From: Culturomica massiliensis
GTDB lineage: Bacteria; Bacteroidota; Bacteroidia; Bacteroidales; Marinifilaceae
DNA: 64,000 bases
Direction of reading: 5' to 3'
Assembly (NCBI RefSeq): GCF_900091655.1
Contig: NZ_LT594621.1
Span: forward strand, 1,922,001 to 1,986,000
The translations under genes and the position numbers were made by a program. Below, in pieces: positions 45,101 to 53,022 of this stretch; within the stretch, counting starts at the first letter, position 1, and each line of letters starts with the position of its first letter. Under the pieces are notes generated by a model that saw only the letters and a list, made by a program, of their open reading frames with translations, searched no databases and was not told the DNA's origin.

Positions 45101-45235
45101 AGGGGCATTCAAATCGGGAAAAACGTCGACTTCCATGTTTGTAGCGGTATAAGTACCGGCCAATATCAACAAAACGGCACCTATGAGAACAACGATACGG
45201 TTGTTCAGAGAAAATTCTATTATCTTATTCAGCAT
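42125..45235 (-). CDS. Heavy-metal efflux RND pump (CusA/CzcA family)
   Basis: 1036 aa, normal for the family, with 12 transmembrane helices around two large periplasmic loops. N-terminus LNKIIEFSLNNRIVVLIGAV, then MEVDVFPDLNAPTVVVMTEA. TM4 contains the proton-relay stretch AIAIGSLVDDAIVDVENVFK, as in CzcA/CusA. RESIGKLFGT-like loop sequence is present as RANIAIKLFGTDLNKM. It exports metal ions (Cu/Ag or Co/Zn/Cd; not decidable here) by proton antiport with the adaptor and outer-membrane factor of the same operon. Confidence 0.93.
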   Translation of the reverse strand: MLNKIIEFSLNNRIVVLIGAVLLILAGTYTATNMEVDVFPDLNAPTVVVMTEAKGMAPEEVERLVTFPVETAVNGATDVRRVRSSSTTGFSIVWVEFNWGTDIYRARQIVSEKLAVVGEVLPSNVGKPTLGPQSSILGELMIIGLTADTTSLQDLRTLADWTIRPRLLSTGGVAQVTVLGGDIKEYQILLDPGKMKHYGIGLDEVIGVVKDMNQNASGGVLYEFGNEFIVRGILSTNKVEALQKAVIKNVNEVPIVLENIAEVRIGAKAPKLGLASDHGKEAVLMTITRQPATSTLELTDQLDRSLAELQKTLPKDVKVTTDIFRQSRFINSSIDNVQKSLYEGGIFVVIVLFLFLMNIRTTVISLITIPLSVIVALVTLKIMGLTINTMSLGGIAIAIGSLVDDAIVDVENVFKRLRENRQKPEKERKSVITVVFEASKEVRMPILNSTLIIVASFVPLFFLSGMEGRMLAPLGITFVISLFASTFVALTLTPVLCTYLLGNSKSKTEREPYLVRKLKKGYERALEWTLLHKKIVLGGISVVFVLAVIMLSSFGRSFLPPFNEGSFTVSISTLPGVSLEESDKIGRMAENILLSVPEIQTVGRKTGRAELDEHALGVNTSEIEAPFILGKRSKDEVLAEIREKIKMISGVNIEIGAPITHRIDAMLSGTRANIAIKLFGTDLNKMHEIGKRIKTSIQDVKGIADLNVEQQVERPQLRIEPKREMLAKYGVTLPQFADMVNVMLGGEAVSQVYEGNKSFDLTLKVNDVSRESAGRIRQLIVDANGRKVPLESIADVISSTGPNTISRENVARKIVVSANVSGRDLRGVVNDIQAKISNEIDLPEGYHVEYGGQFESEQAASRIILIASIFSIVIIFLLLFKEFRNVKQSLVILLNLPLALIGGVISIYFTNGIMSIPAIIGFISLFGIATRNGMLLIDRYNSLRESGMSLRESIVQGSLDRLNPILMTALTSGLALIPLALGGDLPGNEIQSPMAKVILGGLMSSTVLNGFIIPIMYLYLNRHGEKRSETTELIEK

Positions 45236-45289
45236 GATTTTTTCTTATTAATTGAAATTTCACAAACATTCTGTATGCCTGCCGTTTCA

Positions 45290-46438
45290 TCAATGACCAT
45301 GGCCTTCCGGAACTACCGATGAATTTGCTGCCAGCTTCACCTGATAAGCACCTTTGATCACGATTTTATCTCCCGGCTTTAAACCGGACAGAACTCTAAC
45401 TTTTTCTCCATTACTTGCTCCGACGACAATTTCACGTTTCAAAAACTCCTCCTCTCCGACCTGTATATAGACAAAATACACACCTTGTTCTTCCGTCAGG
45501 GCCGAGGTTGGTATCGAGAGTACATCGTTCTCGGGTGTAGCCAATAAAAAAACTTCAACGTAAGAACCGGGTATAATATCCCCCCGGTTATCAAACTCGA
45601 AAATGACGGGAATATAAAACGACGTTTTATCCGAAGCTTTTCCGAACGATAACAAACGACCGTTCAAATCCGACAGTTTATAGACTTCATTATTGTAAGA
45701 CACGACAAAATTTGCATTGGTAATCTTTCTGAGCGCATTAAAATAATTTTCCGAAACATCGGCTCTCAATTGCAATCTTTTATTTTGAGCAATAACTGCA
45801 ACAGGCTGTCCTACGGACACATATTCTCCTTCACCGACCAATCTGCTCTTGACATAACCGCTAATGGGAGACGTAACCTTCACACCGGCAACAGTCACAT
45901 TAGCCGCCTGAGCCTCGTAAACTGTCCGGGCATTTTCGTATCTCATACGTGTTTGCTCGAATTCCTTGGCTGAGATAATCTTGTCTTTAATCAACCCCTC
46001 AGAACGTTTTAACTCTTTCAAAGCCGTCTCGTAAGCAATTTTAGCCTTAGCCACAGGATCCCCTTCGTACAGATTTTTAGCAGAAACGGTCACAATAGTC
46101 CCTCCCCTGGTAACCGCCGAACCTTCTATGACAGACTGCCCCGGAAATGAGACAATCCCGTTGGTAGTGGCAACGACCGTCGCTTCATCCCCCTGCGCCG
46201 CTTGTATTTGTCCGCTCGTTCGGATTACCTCATGGAAAAGTTCCGGTTTTATACTTTGTACAACCAATCCGACTGCTTCAGATTGTTCTTTTGAAAAAAA
46301 GATTTCATCGCCGTGCTCATGACCGTCTCCCTGTGCATGAAGTTCTGCTGAAGACGATGCTTTTTCATTATTCGGCTTATTATTGCAAGCCATTAAAGCG
46401 ACAGACAAGGTCAATATGATAAATATATACTTTTTCAT
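45290..46438 (-). CDS. RND periplasmic adaptor lipoprotein (CusB/CzcB family)
   Basis: 382 aa. Lipoprotein signal with Cys18 in LSVALMACNN. A His-rich stretch follows (HAQGDGHEHGDE, about 34-45) and another His pair ends the protein (PEGHGH), both plausible metal ligands. Membrane-fusion protein architecture: barrel-sandwich hybrid around a helical hairpin (KAKIAYETALKELKRSEGLI), SGYVKSRLVGEGEYVSVGQP and a beta-barrel. Links the pump at 42125-45235 to the outer-membrane factor. Confidence 0.92.
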   Translation of the reverse strand: MKKYIFIILTLSVALMACNNKPNNEKASSSAELHAQGDGHEHGDEIFFSKEQSEAVGLVVQSIKPELFHEVIRTSGQIQAAQGDEATVVATTNGIVSFPGQSVIEGSAVTRGGTIVTVSAKNLYEGDPVAKAKIAYETALKELKRSEGLIKDKIISAKEFEQTRMRYENARTVYEAQAANVTVAGVKVTSPISGYVKSRLVGEGEYVSVGQPVAVIAQNKRLQLRADVSENYFNALRKITNANFVVSYNNEVYKLSDLNGRLLSFGKASDKTSFYIPVIFEFDNRGDIIPGSYVEVFLLATPENDVLSIPTSALTEEQGVYFVYIQVGEEEFLKREIVVGASNGEKVRVLSGLKPGDKIVIKGAYQVKLAANSSVVPEGHGH

Positions 46439-46561
46439 TTTTTTGTTATTTTATAATTAAACAGAATGGGGTATACCGATTTGACACCCGGAGTAAAAGT
46501 GGATAAATTACTTTCCCTGAAAACTCTAAAGAGAAACCTGTAATCGGTAAAATGATGTGCC

Positions 46562-46981
46562 TTAAAAAAAGTAATAAGGAGGGGCTCGCAAACCACGGCT
46601 ATCTCCGAGTAAGGCCGAAGTGCAGGAAACTCCGTATTCACCGTACATAACTTCCCGGTACAATTGCACCCTAACGCGAACCAAGCATCCGGTAAATGCG
46701 GAAAAAAACAGAAAAAAAGACAAGGAGTACCCCTCGTTATAGGAAACAAGCTCGTCCTTGTTTGTATTGGACAATACATATTCCGCATCGGCAATGCAGT
46801 TGATTTCCCTGCTTTCACCGGACTCCTGTCCTGTATGCTCATCATTATATGCATTGTCCTGTTCGCATCTTTCCACGACCGTACACAACACCTCCCCGTG
46901 GTGATGATGCGGCATAGCAGAAATCACCACAATCGATAAGATCGCTATGACTATGGGTACTATGGAAAATATACGTTTCAT
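46562..46981 (-). CDS. Small DUF6769-like protein with His cluster
   Basis: 139 aa. A signal-like hydrophobic N-terminus (IVPIVIAILSIVVISA) is followed by MPHHHHGEVLCTVVERCEQD, a His4 and Cys cluster that could bind metal, then an acidic region and a second hydrophobic segment (LSFFLFFSAFTGCLV). Small proteins of this kind often precede CusB/CzcB genes in Bacteroidetes. I associate the pattern with DUF6769 from memory. First gene of the efflux operon. A metal-chaperone or sensing role is inference. The start is preceded by a palindrome at 47022-47036. Confidence 0.7.
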   Translation of the reverse strand: MKRIFSIVPIVIAILSIVVISAMPHHHHGEVLCTVVERCEQDNAYNDEHTGQESGESREINCIADAEYVLSNTNKDELVSYNEGYSLSFFLFFSAFTGCLVRVRVQLYREVMYGEYGVSCTSALLGDSRGLRAPPYYFF

Positions 46982-47291
46982 TCTTTTTCTTAATTACGGT
47001 GTAAAAATAAAAGAGAAAACCTGCAACTAAGTTGCAATCTTTACAGCCTGCCATCGTATGGAAACACTCGTGCTACAGACATTTCAAGAGTAATTCAACG
47101 GAATGCCTGTCTGTTAACCGCAGATCGACCTAAAAAGCCACTCCTTACTCCTATTACATCTTCAAAGCTGAACTTATGGTTCTAAAACAATGACAGCAAA
47201 GAAGCCTTATATTACACGGAAAAAGAAAACCATATAAAATAAAATACTATTTTTACGGAAATATTACATAAAGCATTTTAGCGATATTCAT
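46982..47291. promoter_or_regulatory. Intergenic region with Fur-like palindrome upstream of the metal efflux operon
   Basis: TGCAACT-A-AGTTGCA (47022-47036) is a perfect 15-bp palindrome 41 bp upstream of the first gene of the efflux operon, where a promoter would lie. TGCAA-type palindromes are typical of Fur-family metalloregulators. No gene is visible in the remaining 250 bp. Confidence 0.55.
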
Positions 47292-47984
47292 ATGTCAAAG
47301 AAACACAATAAACGGATCGTATCAGATTTTACCAGATACACAAGAGAATTGTCGATCGTAATCATCGGCGTTTTAATAACGCTTTTAATAACGAATATTA
47401 TATCTGACAGAACAAAACACAATGAAGTAAAAAGAGCATTGACACTCGTTAAAATAGAGTTGGAAAAAAATTTGCATCAGATCGGACTGGCACAACAAAA
47501 ATGGGAAACAGAGCAAAGGATATATAACCTCATCAAACAGCATATCGATAAGATAGAAGAATTGCCGGTCGATACGCTTGAAAGGTATATGAAAGTCATC
47601 GGAGATAAGCACTCTTTGGCTGCCAGTAATGATTCATACGAAGTACTTAAGTCGTCTTTACTGATGCAATACATAAAAGACAAAGATTTTTTAAGTGAGT
47701 TATCCAAAACGTACGGCAACATCAGTCTGATCGACAATAAGCTGAACAACTATACCAATACAAAAGGAAACGGCCTGAATCACATGATAAATAACATAGA
47801 CAAAATCAGCCTTGAAAAATGGACAAACGGCAGCGTTTACGATTTTTATTCCATCCCTCTCAATGACAATGTCTTCAGACTATTCATTTATACCGGCAAT
47901 ACACTGATATCCTCCGACGAATTTGAGAAATGTAAAAATGAAATTAAATCTATAATAAACGAGATCGGTAAACAAAGTAATTGA
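47292..47984 (+). CDS. DUF6090-like membrane-anchored protein
   Basis: 230 aa. The N-terminus has a basic segment and one transmembrane helix (LSIVIIGVLITLLITNII). The rest is mostly helical, soluble and highly charged (RALTLVKIELEKNLHQIGLA, AQQKWETEQRIYNLIKQHID). The arrangement resembles DUF6090-type proteins, which have the pattern membrane helix, then ...LQINNWNE..., then helices, but the resemblance is weak. It stands alone between the efflux operon and a TonB receptor. Function unknown. Confidence 0.6.
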   Translation: MSKKHNKRIVSDFTRYTRELSIVIIGVLITLLITNIISDRTKHNEVKRALTLVKIELEKNLHQIGLAQQKWETEQRIYNLIKQHIDKIEELPVDTLERYMKVIGDKHSLAASNDSYEVLKSSLLMQYIKDKDFLSELSKTYGNISLIDNKLNNYTNTKGNGLNHMINNIDKISLEKWTNGSVYDFYSIPLNDNVFRLFIYTGNTLISSDEFEKCKNEIKSIINEIGKQSN

Positions 47985-48021
47985 CTTCAATTACCAATAC
48001 TAACCCGTTACCTCATACAAA

Positions 48022-48056
48022 CAGTCCGGAAAGTAAAAGGTTCCGGACTGCTTTTT
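48022..48056 (+). terminator. Terminator between convergent genes
   Basis: CAGTCCGGAA (48022-48031) and TTCCGGACTG (48041-48050) form a perfect 10-bp stem with loop AGTAAAAGG, followed by CTTTTT. Strong intrinsic terminator for the DUF6090-like gene. Confidence 0.9.
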
Positions 48057-48069
48057 CAACCGATCCGAT

Positions 48070-50571
48070 CTATTTCTTCCCTCCCATATTTCCGGTTCCT
48101 CCCATTGCTCCGCTTTCCTGAATATTTTTTACATCATCGTTCGTAATGGTACGGGAAACTTTTTTCACACGTTCGGAAAGACTGCCGATACGCCAGGATA
48201 CATTTACGGCAAACGATCTTACGGTCATTCGGTAATCGTCCTTTGTCCGTAAATACGGAGTCTGGGTTTTATTCGTATAAGTGCGGTCTTTTTCCAAAAA
48301 GTTGGCTGCCGACAATGTCAGATTCAAACGATCTTTCAGGAAGGCTTTATTCAGACTCACACTATAATAATAGGCGGACATCCCTTCTCCTTGCAAAGAG
48401 ATAGCGGGCAAAAAATAACCTCCGTTCAGGCTCAACCGAAACCCATGATTGAAACCTTGCTGTGCACCCAGATAAATACTCCCGGTCATTCCTTCGTTAC
48501 TCATCCCTTTCGTATAGGGATTTCCATGATTTCCGCTGCTGTATTTTACATAATTCAAATTTCCGTTGAGATATATCCGGGCCCGGGGACTGGCATTCCA
48601 ATTCACAAAAGCAGTCATACCGACCGATTGATTGTTGCCGATATTCCCGTATGTCGTATTTAACACCCCATCGGCATCGATAAACTGGTACTGATTGATG
48701 CTATTGTTCGTAAAACTATACAAAGCTGCCAGATTAATATTGAACTTCTGGGAGAAACTACTGAAATTCAAGGTTACATTGTGATTCTTCTCCGATTCCA
48801 GATCAGAATTACCGTACCTGACATCCAAAGGGGTAATCACTTGACGGAAAGGATTCAGGTAACTGATTCCCGGACGGCTGATACGCATATTATAAGTCAG
48901 CTGCACGGTCCGGAACATACCGGGCTGCCAGGACAATACCACCGAAGGAACAACATCTGTAAAGTTTACATCGAAATTTTCATCTTTATCCGTGTTAAAA
49001 CGTACCTTCTGTGCCGTATGTTCCATACGAATCCCGGCTTTCATGCCTATCTTACGATATTTCAAACCATAACTGGTATAAGCTGCTATTATACGCTGCA
49101 AATGCTCGTAATCCTCTGAACTTTGTAACGGATCGGGCTGCCAGTCTCCGTCCTCCGTCCCTTTAATCCGGTAATCGCCTTTACTGTCGTTATTTCTGAA
49201 AATATACTTTACCCCGGCTTCAATTGTATGAAATTTAGCAAAAGTATTGACATAATCTCCCTGCACCGTATGTTCCCGCGTAGATGCCTCATTACTCCTG
49301 TCCTGGTAACGGCTCAATTGGTTCAGAAAAGGATCGTCTCCTTCCAAATCGTAAATATGATAAAATGATCCGAAATTCTTAGGAGTGCGATCGAAACGGT
49401 AGGAAAGCGTAAAAAATTCCTGTTTATTCCGACGAGCCGTATGCTGATAATCGAGGGTAACGGTCTGTGCTCCCAAATCCGTATTTGCTTTTCCCTGCTG
49501 ACGATAAGCATAAACCGGATCTCCGCTGTTATTATTCATCCAGGTGCGGGAATTCATATCCATTTTTACATTCCCTCCGTACAAATTTCCGGAAAGAGTC
49601 AGTAAATTCAACGAATCGATTTCGTAACTGGCCTCTATTACGCCATAATGCAAGGGCAAACGTTGTTTCATCTCATTCCTCGTATACAGGAATTTTCGGG
49701 CCGGATCGGTCAGGTCCTCCCGGATTGAAGTAGCCAAATTAGCCGGAGCTTTATAGTATTGGTACCCATAATTAGCCGATAACGACAACTTTCCCGCTTT
49801 AGCCGAAATGTATGCACCGGCATTGGTACCAAAACTGTTCACACCAGCATTCAAAGTCGCCATAAACCCCTCCATTCCGCTACCGCCCATTACAATATTG
49901 ATAATCCCACCCACTCCTTCCGCATCATACCGGGCTCCCGGATTACTGATTACCTCTATATTTTTAATACTGCTGGCGGGCATCCCTTTCAAAATCTGCC
50001 CCGGATTATTCGTTAATAAATTGGATGGCTTACCGTTAATGAAGATCCGATAATTCGTATTCCCGTTCAGACGGATATTATCTTCTCCGTCAACAGTTAC
50101 ACGAGGTACCTTCCGAAGCATATCCAATGCCGTATTTGTTTTAGAATCGGGATCGTCAGCCACACTGTAAGACAATTTATCTACATCGTTTTTTACCAGT
50201 TGCTTTTGTACTTTTACAACGGCTTCCGATAATTCATTCGATTCATTACTGATTTTCAATTTTCCCAGATCGATTATCTTTTCGTCACCTTTTATCTGAA
50301 ACTCCTGTTCCAAAGGTTTCCGACCAACATAAGTCAAAGTAAACAAATAGGCTCCGGGAGTTTGTAATTCAAACTGAAACATACCGTTTACATCCGTTAC
50401 CAACATTTTGACAGGATTTTTCAGATCCGTTTTTTTCAGTACCCGGATGGTTGCATAAGGTTCGGTTTCTCCCGTAATCGAGTCGACGACAATACCCTTT
50501 ACCGTATAAACGCTTTGTGCAAACAAAACCAACGGACACATCATACACAAAAGAAAAAGCATCTTTTTCAT
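48070..50571 (-). CDS. TonB-dependent receptor-like outer-membrane protein
   Basis: 833 aa from the ATG at 50571 (an ATG at 50580 adds three residues). Signal peptide (MLFLLCMMCPLVLFA-QS). Carboxypeptidase-regulatory-like domain (about 20-110, VKGIVVDSITGETEPYATIR), plug (DMLRKVPRVTVDGEDNIRLN, YRIFINGKPSNLLTNNPGQI, ARYDAEGVGGIINIVMGG) and a barrel of the outer-membrane beta-barrel family. The C-terminus has a polar extension ending GGTGNMGGKK after the last strand. Divergent from an OmpR-type two-component system, probably controlling it through the repeats at 50676-50719. The ligand is unknown. Confidence 0.85.
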   Translation of the reverse strand: MKKMLFLLCMMCPLVLFAQSVYTVKGIVVDSITGETEPYATIRVLKKTDLKNPVKMLVTDVNGMFQFELQTPGAYLFTLTYVGRKPLEQEFQIKGDEKIIDLGKLKISNESNELSEAVVKVQKQLVKNDVDKLSYSVADDPDSKTNTALDMLRKVPRVTVDGEDNIRLNGNTNYRIFINGKPSNLLTNNPGQILKGMPASSIKNIEVISNPGARYDAEGVGGIINIVMGGSGMEGFMATLNAGVNSFGTNAGAYISAKAGKLSLSANYGYQYYKAPANLATSIREDLTDPARKFLYTRNEMKQRLPLHYGVIEASYEIDSLNLLTLSGNLYGGNVKMDMNSRTWMNNNSGDPVYAYRQQGKANTDLGAQTVTLDYQHTARRNKQEFFTLSYRFDRTPKNFGSFYHIYDLEGDDPFLNQLSRYQDRSNEASTREHTVQGDYVNTFAKFHTIEAGVKYIFRNNDSKGDYRIKGTEDGDWQPDPLQSSEDYEHLQRIIAAYTSYGLKYRKIGMKAGIRMEHTAQKVRFNTDKDENFDVNFTDVVPSVVLSWQPGMFRTVQLTYNMRISRPGISYLNPFRQVITPLDVRYGNSDLESEKNHNVTLNFSSFSQKFNINLAALYSFTNNSINQYQFIDADGVLNTTYGNIGNNQSVGMTAFVNWNASPRARIYLNGNLNYVKYSSGNHGNPYTKGMSNEGMTGSIYLGAQQGFNHGFRLSLNGGYFLPAISLQGEGMSAYYYSVSLNKAFLKDRLNLTLSAANFLEKDRTYTNKTQTPYLRTKDDYRMTVRSFAVNVSWRIGSLSERVKKVSRTITNDDVKNIQESGAMGGTGNMGGKK

Positions 50572-50871
50572 AACTATCATTTTATTTTTAAATCATTTTT
50601 ATTCATTTCCCTCTATTTTCGAATCCCCGAAAGCATAACCTTTCTCTATCGGTCCTGTACAAAAATACGACACCAACCTTACCCGGACTTTACAACTTCC
50701 TTACATTTACCTTACATTTTCGCCTCATCCTTCTTACACACTCAATATAAAACACTGATTGAAAACACATTAAGCACAATCACATTTCCTTACATGATTT
50801 TTCCATCCTGATCAGGTATAGTTTAAAAACAGAAGATTGTATAACTTTGTCATAACAAGAACAAAAAATCT
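50572..50871. promoter_or_regulatory. Divergent regulatory region with four phased 11-bp repeats
   Basis: ACCTTACCCGG, ACTTTACAACT, TCCTTACATTT and ACCTTACATTT run end to end from 50676 to 50719, each 11 bp, and a further TCCTTACATGA lies at 50787-50797. Phased 11-bp direct repeats are typical OmpR/PhoB-family binding sites. TAACTTTG at 50842-50849 is a perfect -7 element for the response-regulator gene. No gene is present. Confidence 0.7.
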
Positions 50872-51573
50872 ATGAACCAGATATCCGATCATTTGAAAGC
50901 CAAAAAGATATTATTGGTTGACGATGAACCTCAATTACTGAAAATGACAGAAGGGATATTGCATGAAGCCGGATTTTATAATATCATAACAGCCGACTGT
51001 GTAAAAAGAGCCTTGGAAATATGCGGAAAGGAACAGCCGGACCTGGCTATACTCGACGTCATGCTTCCGGACGGAAACGGATACAATATATTACATGAAA
51101 TCCGACAAAATTCCGATATCCCTGTTCTTTTCCTGACGGCCTGTGATCAGCCGGAAGATATATATGCCGGACTGGATGCCGGCGGCGACGATTACATGGT
51201 AAAGCCTTTTTTACCTAAAGAATTGATATTGCGGATTACAGCTATTCTGCGACGCTGTTATAAAAACGATAAATCACAGCTGCAATTGGCTCACGCTGTT
51301 ATCGATTTTGAGAAAGCGGAAGTAATCCGGCAAGGAGAAATATTTCCTCTGACAGCAAAAGAACATGCCATCCTCACCACACTAAGCAAAGCAGCGAACC
51401 GGATTGTTACAATCGATGCCCTCTGTAATGCAGCCTGGGGGGACAATTTATACGGATATGAAAATTCCCTGATGGCACACATCCGCCGAATCCGGGAAAA
51501 AATAGAAATCAACCCCTCTGCTCCAGATTCACTGATTACCGTCAGAGGTCTCGGTTACAAATTAATGGTATAA
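50872..51573 (+). CDS. OmpR-type response regulator
   Basis: 233 aa. Receiver domain at about 11-125 with VDDEP at 16-20, phosphoacceptor Asp62 in AILDVMLPDGNG and Lys111 in DDYMVKPF. Winged-helix domain at about 140-233 ending SLITVRGLGYKLMV. Partner kinase is the next gene, 6 bp downstream. Likely binds the 11-bp repeats upstream of its own gene, thereby controlling the divergent receptor gene. Confidence 0.93.
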   Translation: MNQISDHLKAKKILLVDDEPQLLKMTEGILHEAGFYNIITADCVKRALEICGKEQPDLAILDVMLPDGNGYNILHEIRQNSDIPVLFLTACDQPEDIYAGLDAGGDDYMVKPFLPKELILRITAILRRCYKNDKSQLQLAHAVIDFEKAEVIRQGEIFPLTAKEHAILTTLSKAANRIVTIDALCNAAWGDNLYGYENSLMAHIRRIREKIEINPSAPDSLITVRGLGYKLMV

Positions 51574-51579
51574 CAACTT

Positions 51580-52953
51580 ATGAAAGGATTCCAGAAACTA
51601 GCCAAAAGAACCATACGTCAGACACTTCTGATGATGCTTTTCCTGTTCATATCAGGTATTCTTACTTATGTATTGATTTTCGGTTATTACTTTTATGTAC
51701 AATTCTCACGTCACACCCCTTCGGAGATACTCAGAACAGTAAGCAAAGGGCTTTACCATAACAACGACTCCATTCAATTGGACAGCACCGGCATTCGTAT
51801 CCTGGACGAATCCGATACATGGGCAATACTCGTAGACAACAATAACGGAAATGTCATCTGGAGTCATGCGCTTCCAGACAATATCCCTACACATTACACC
51901 CTATCGGAAATCGCTTTATCCTCCAAAAACTACCTGAAAGGCTACCCAACCTTTATATGGACACACGACGACGGACTGATTATGATCGGCATGCCGAAAG
52001 AGCGGTATACGCCTTTACGGGGTTATTTACCGGCTAGCTTAATCCGGGATATGCCCTGGCTCACCCTGTCTTCTTATATCATTCAGTTAATTACCCTGTT
52101 GCTCGTCTTCTATTTCTTCGAACGACGGACATTCCGCTCTATGCGCCCTATCCTAAAAGGATTACAGGATGTTGCTGACGGTAAAGACCTGCATGTGAAA
52201 GAAAAAGGGACCTTTTCGGAAATTGCCGCTTACCTTAACCGGACTTCTGCATTACTAAAGAAAAGGGCAACAGTGCGGGAAAACTGGCTGGCAGGAGTTT
52301 CACACGACATCCGGACACCTTTGGCCTCCATTCTGGGATATTCCGGACAAATCGAAACCGATAAATCGCTGCCGGAAGATGTAATCCAAAAAGCCACAAT
52401 CATACGTAACCAGGCTGTCAGATTACGGGAACTGATCAGTGACCTGAACCTATCTTCCCGTCTGGAACACGACGACCGCCTCATACAACGCGAAATCTTC
52501 GGTATCGCTCCTTTCTGCCGCAAAATTATAGCCGAATTTCTAAACGATTATGCCGATGAAAATTATCCGATACATATTGAAATCAATAAATCCGTTCAAA
52601 CGACACAAATAAACGGTTCTCCCAATCTGCTGAAACGAAGTATCTACAATTTATTATTAAACAGCATAAGACACAATCCGACCGGATGCACCATCACATT
52701 CCGGCTGGAACGGACCGATCACCAGTGTAAAATATCAATTACAGATGACGGAATCGGATTACAAAATACATTACTGGAAAAACTAAAAAAAATCCAGGGT
52801 AAAGAAGCGGACTCCACTCTCCTTTCAGGCCAGGAACACGGATTAGGGCTTTACATCGTATGCCAGATCATAAAAATGCACAGCGGCAACATTACCTTCT
52901 CAACCAACACCCCCTCCGGATTCCGAACCTCCATTTATTTACCGATATTATAA
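51580..52953 (+). CDS. Membrane sensor histidine kinase
   Basis: 457 aa. TM1 at about 14-37 (LLMMLFLFISGILTYVLIFG), a periplasmic sensor region of about 120 residues, and TM2 at about 165-185 (YIIQLITLLLVFYFF). A HAMP-like linker follows, then phosphoacceptor His242 in GVSHDIRTPLASILGYSG, and an ATPase domain with IYNLLLNSIRHNP (N box), ITDDGIGLQ (G1) and EHGLGLYIVCQIIKMHSG (G2). Partner of the response regulator 6 bp upstream. Confidence 0.93.
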   Translation: MKGFQKLAKRTIRQTLLMMLFLFISGILTYVLIFGYYFYVQFSRHTPSEILRTVSKGLYHNNDSIQLDSTGIRILDESDTWAILVDNNNGNVIWSHALPDNIPTHYTLSEIALSSKNYLKGYPTFIWTHDDGLIMIGMPKERYTPLRGYLPASLIRDMPWLTLSSYIIQLITLLLVFYFFERRTFRSMRPILKGLQDVADGKDLHVKEKGTFSEIAAYLNRTSALLKKRATVRENWLAGVSHDIRTPLASILGYSGQIETDKSLPEDVIQKATIIRNQAVRLRELISDLNLSSRLEHDDRLIQREIFGIAPFCRKIIAEFLNDYADENYPIHIEINKSVQTTQINGSPNLLKRSIYNLLLNSIRHNPTGCTITFRLERTDHQCKISITDDGIGLQNTLLEKLKKIQGKEADSTLLSGQEHGLGLYIVCQIIKMHSGNITFSTNTPSGFRTSIYLPIL

Positions 52954-52959
52954 TAATAC

Positions 52960-52988
52960 CGGGGGAAAGCCCTGAAAGCCTTCCCCCG
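52960..52988 (+). terminator. Hairpin after the two-component operon
   Basis: CGGGGGAA (52960-52967) and TTCCCCCG (52981-52988) form an 8-bp stem with a 13-nt loop between convergent stop codons. No T run, so terminator function is moderately supported. Confidence 0.55.
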
Positions 52989-53022
52989 ATACACCTAATA
53001 CTAAAATAAACTCAAATCATCA

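Noticed and set aside
42368..45152. Multiple plus-strand open frames inside the RND pump gene
   Set aside because: They lie wholly within a well-conserved coding sequence and have no recognisable features.
46435..46854. A 139-codon minus-strand open frame overlapping the small His-rich protein gene
   Set aside because: It overlaps the DUF6769-like gene in another frame, with no signal peptide or motif. The His-rich frame has the better start, signal sequence and family pattern.
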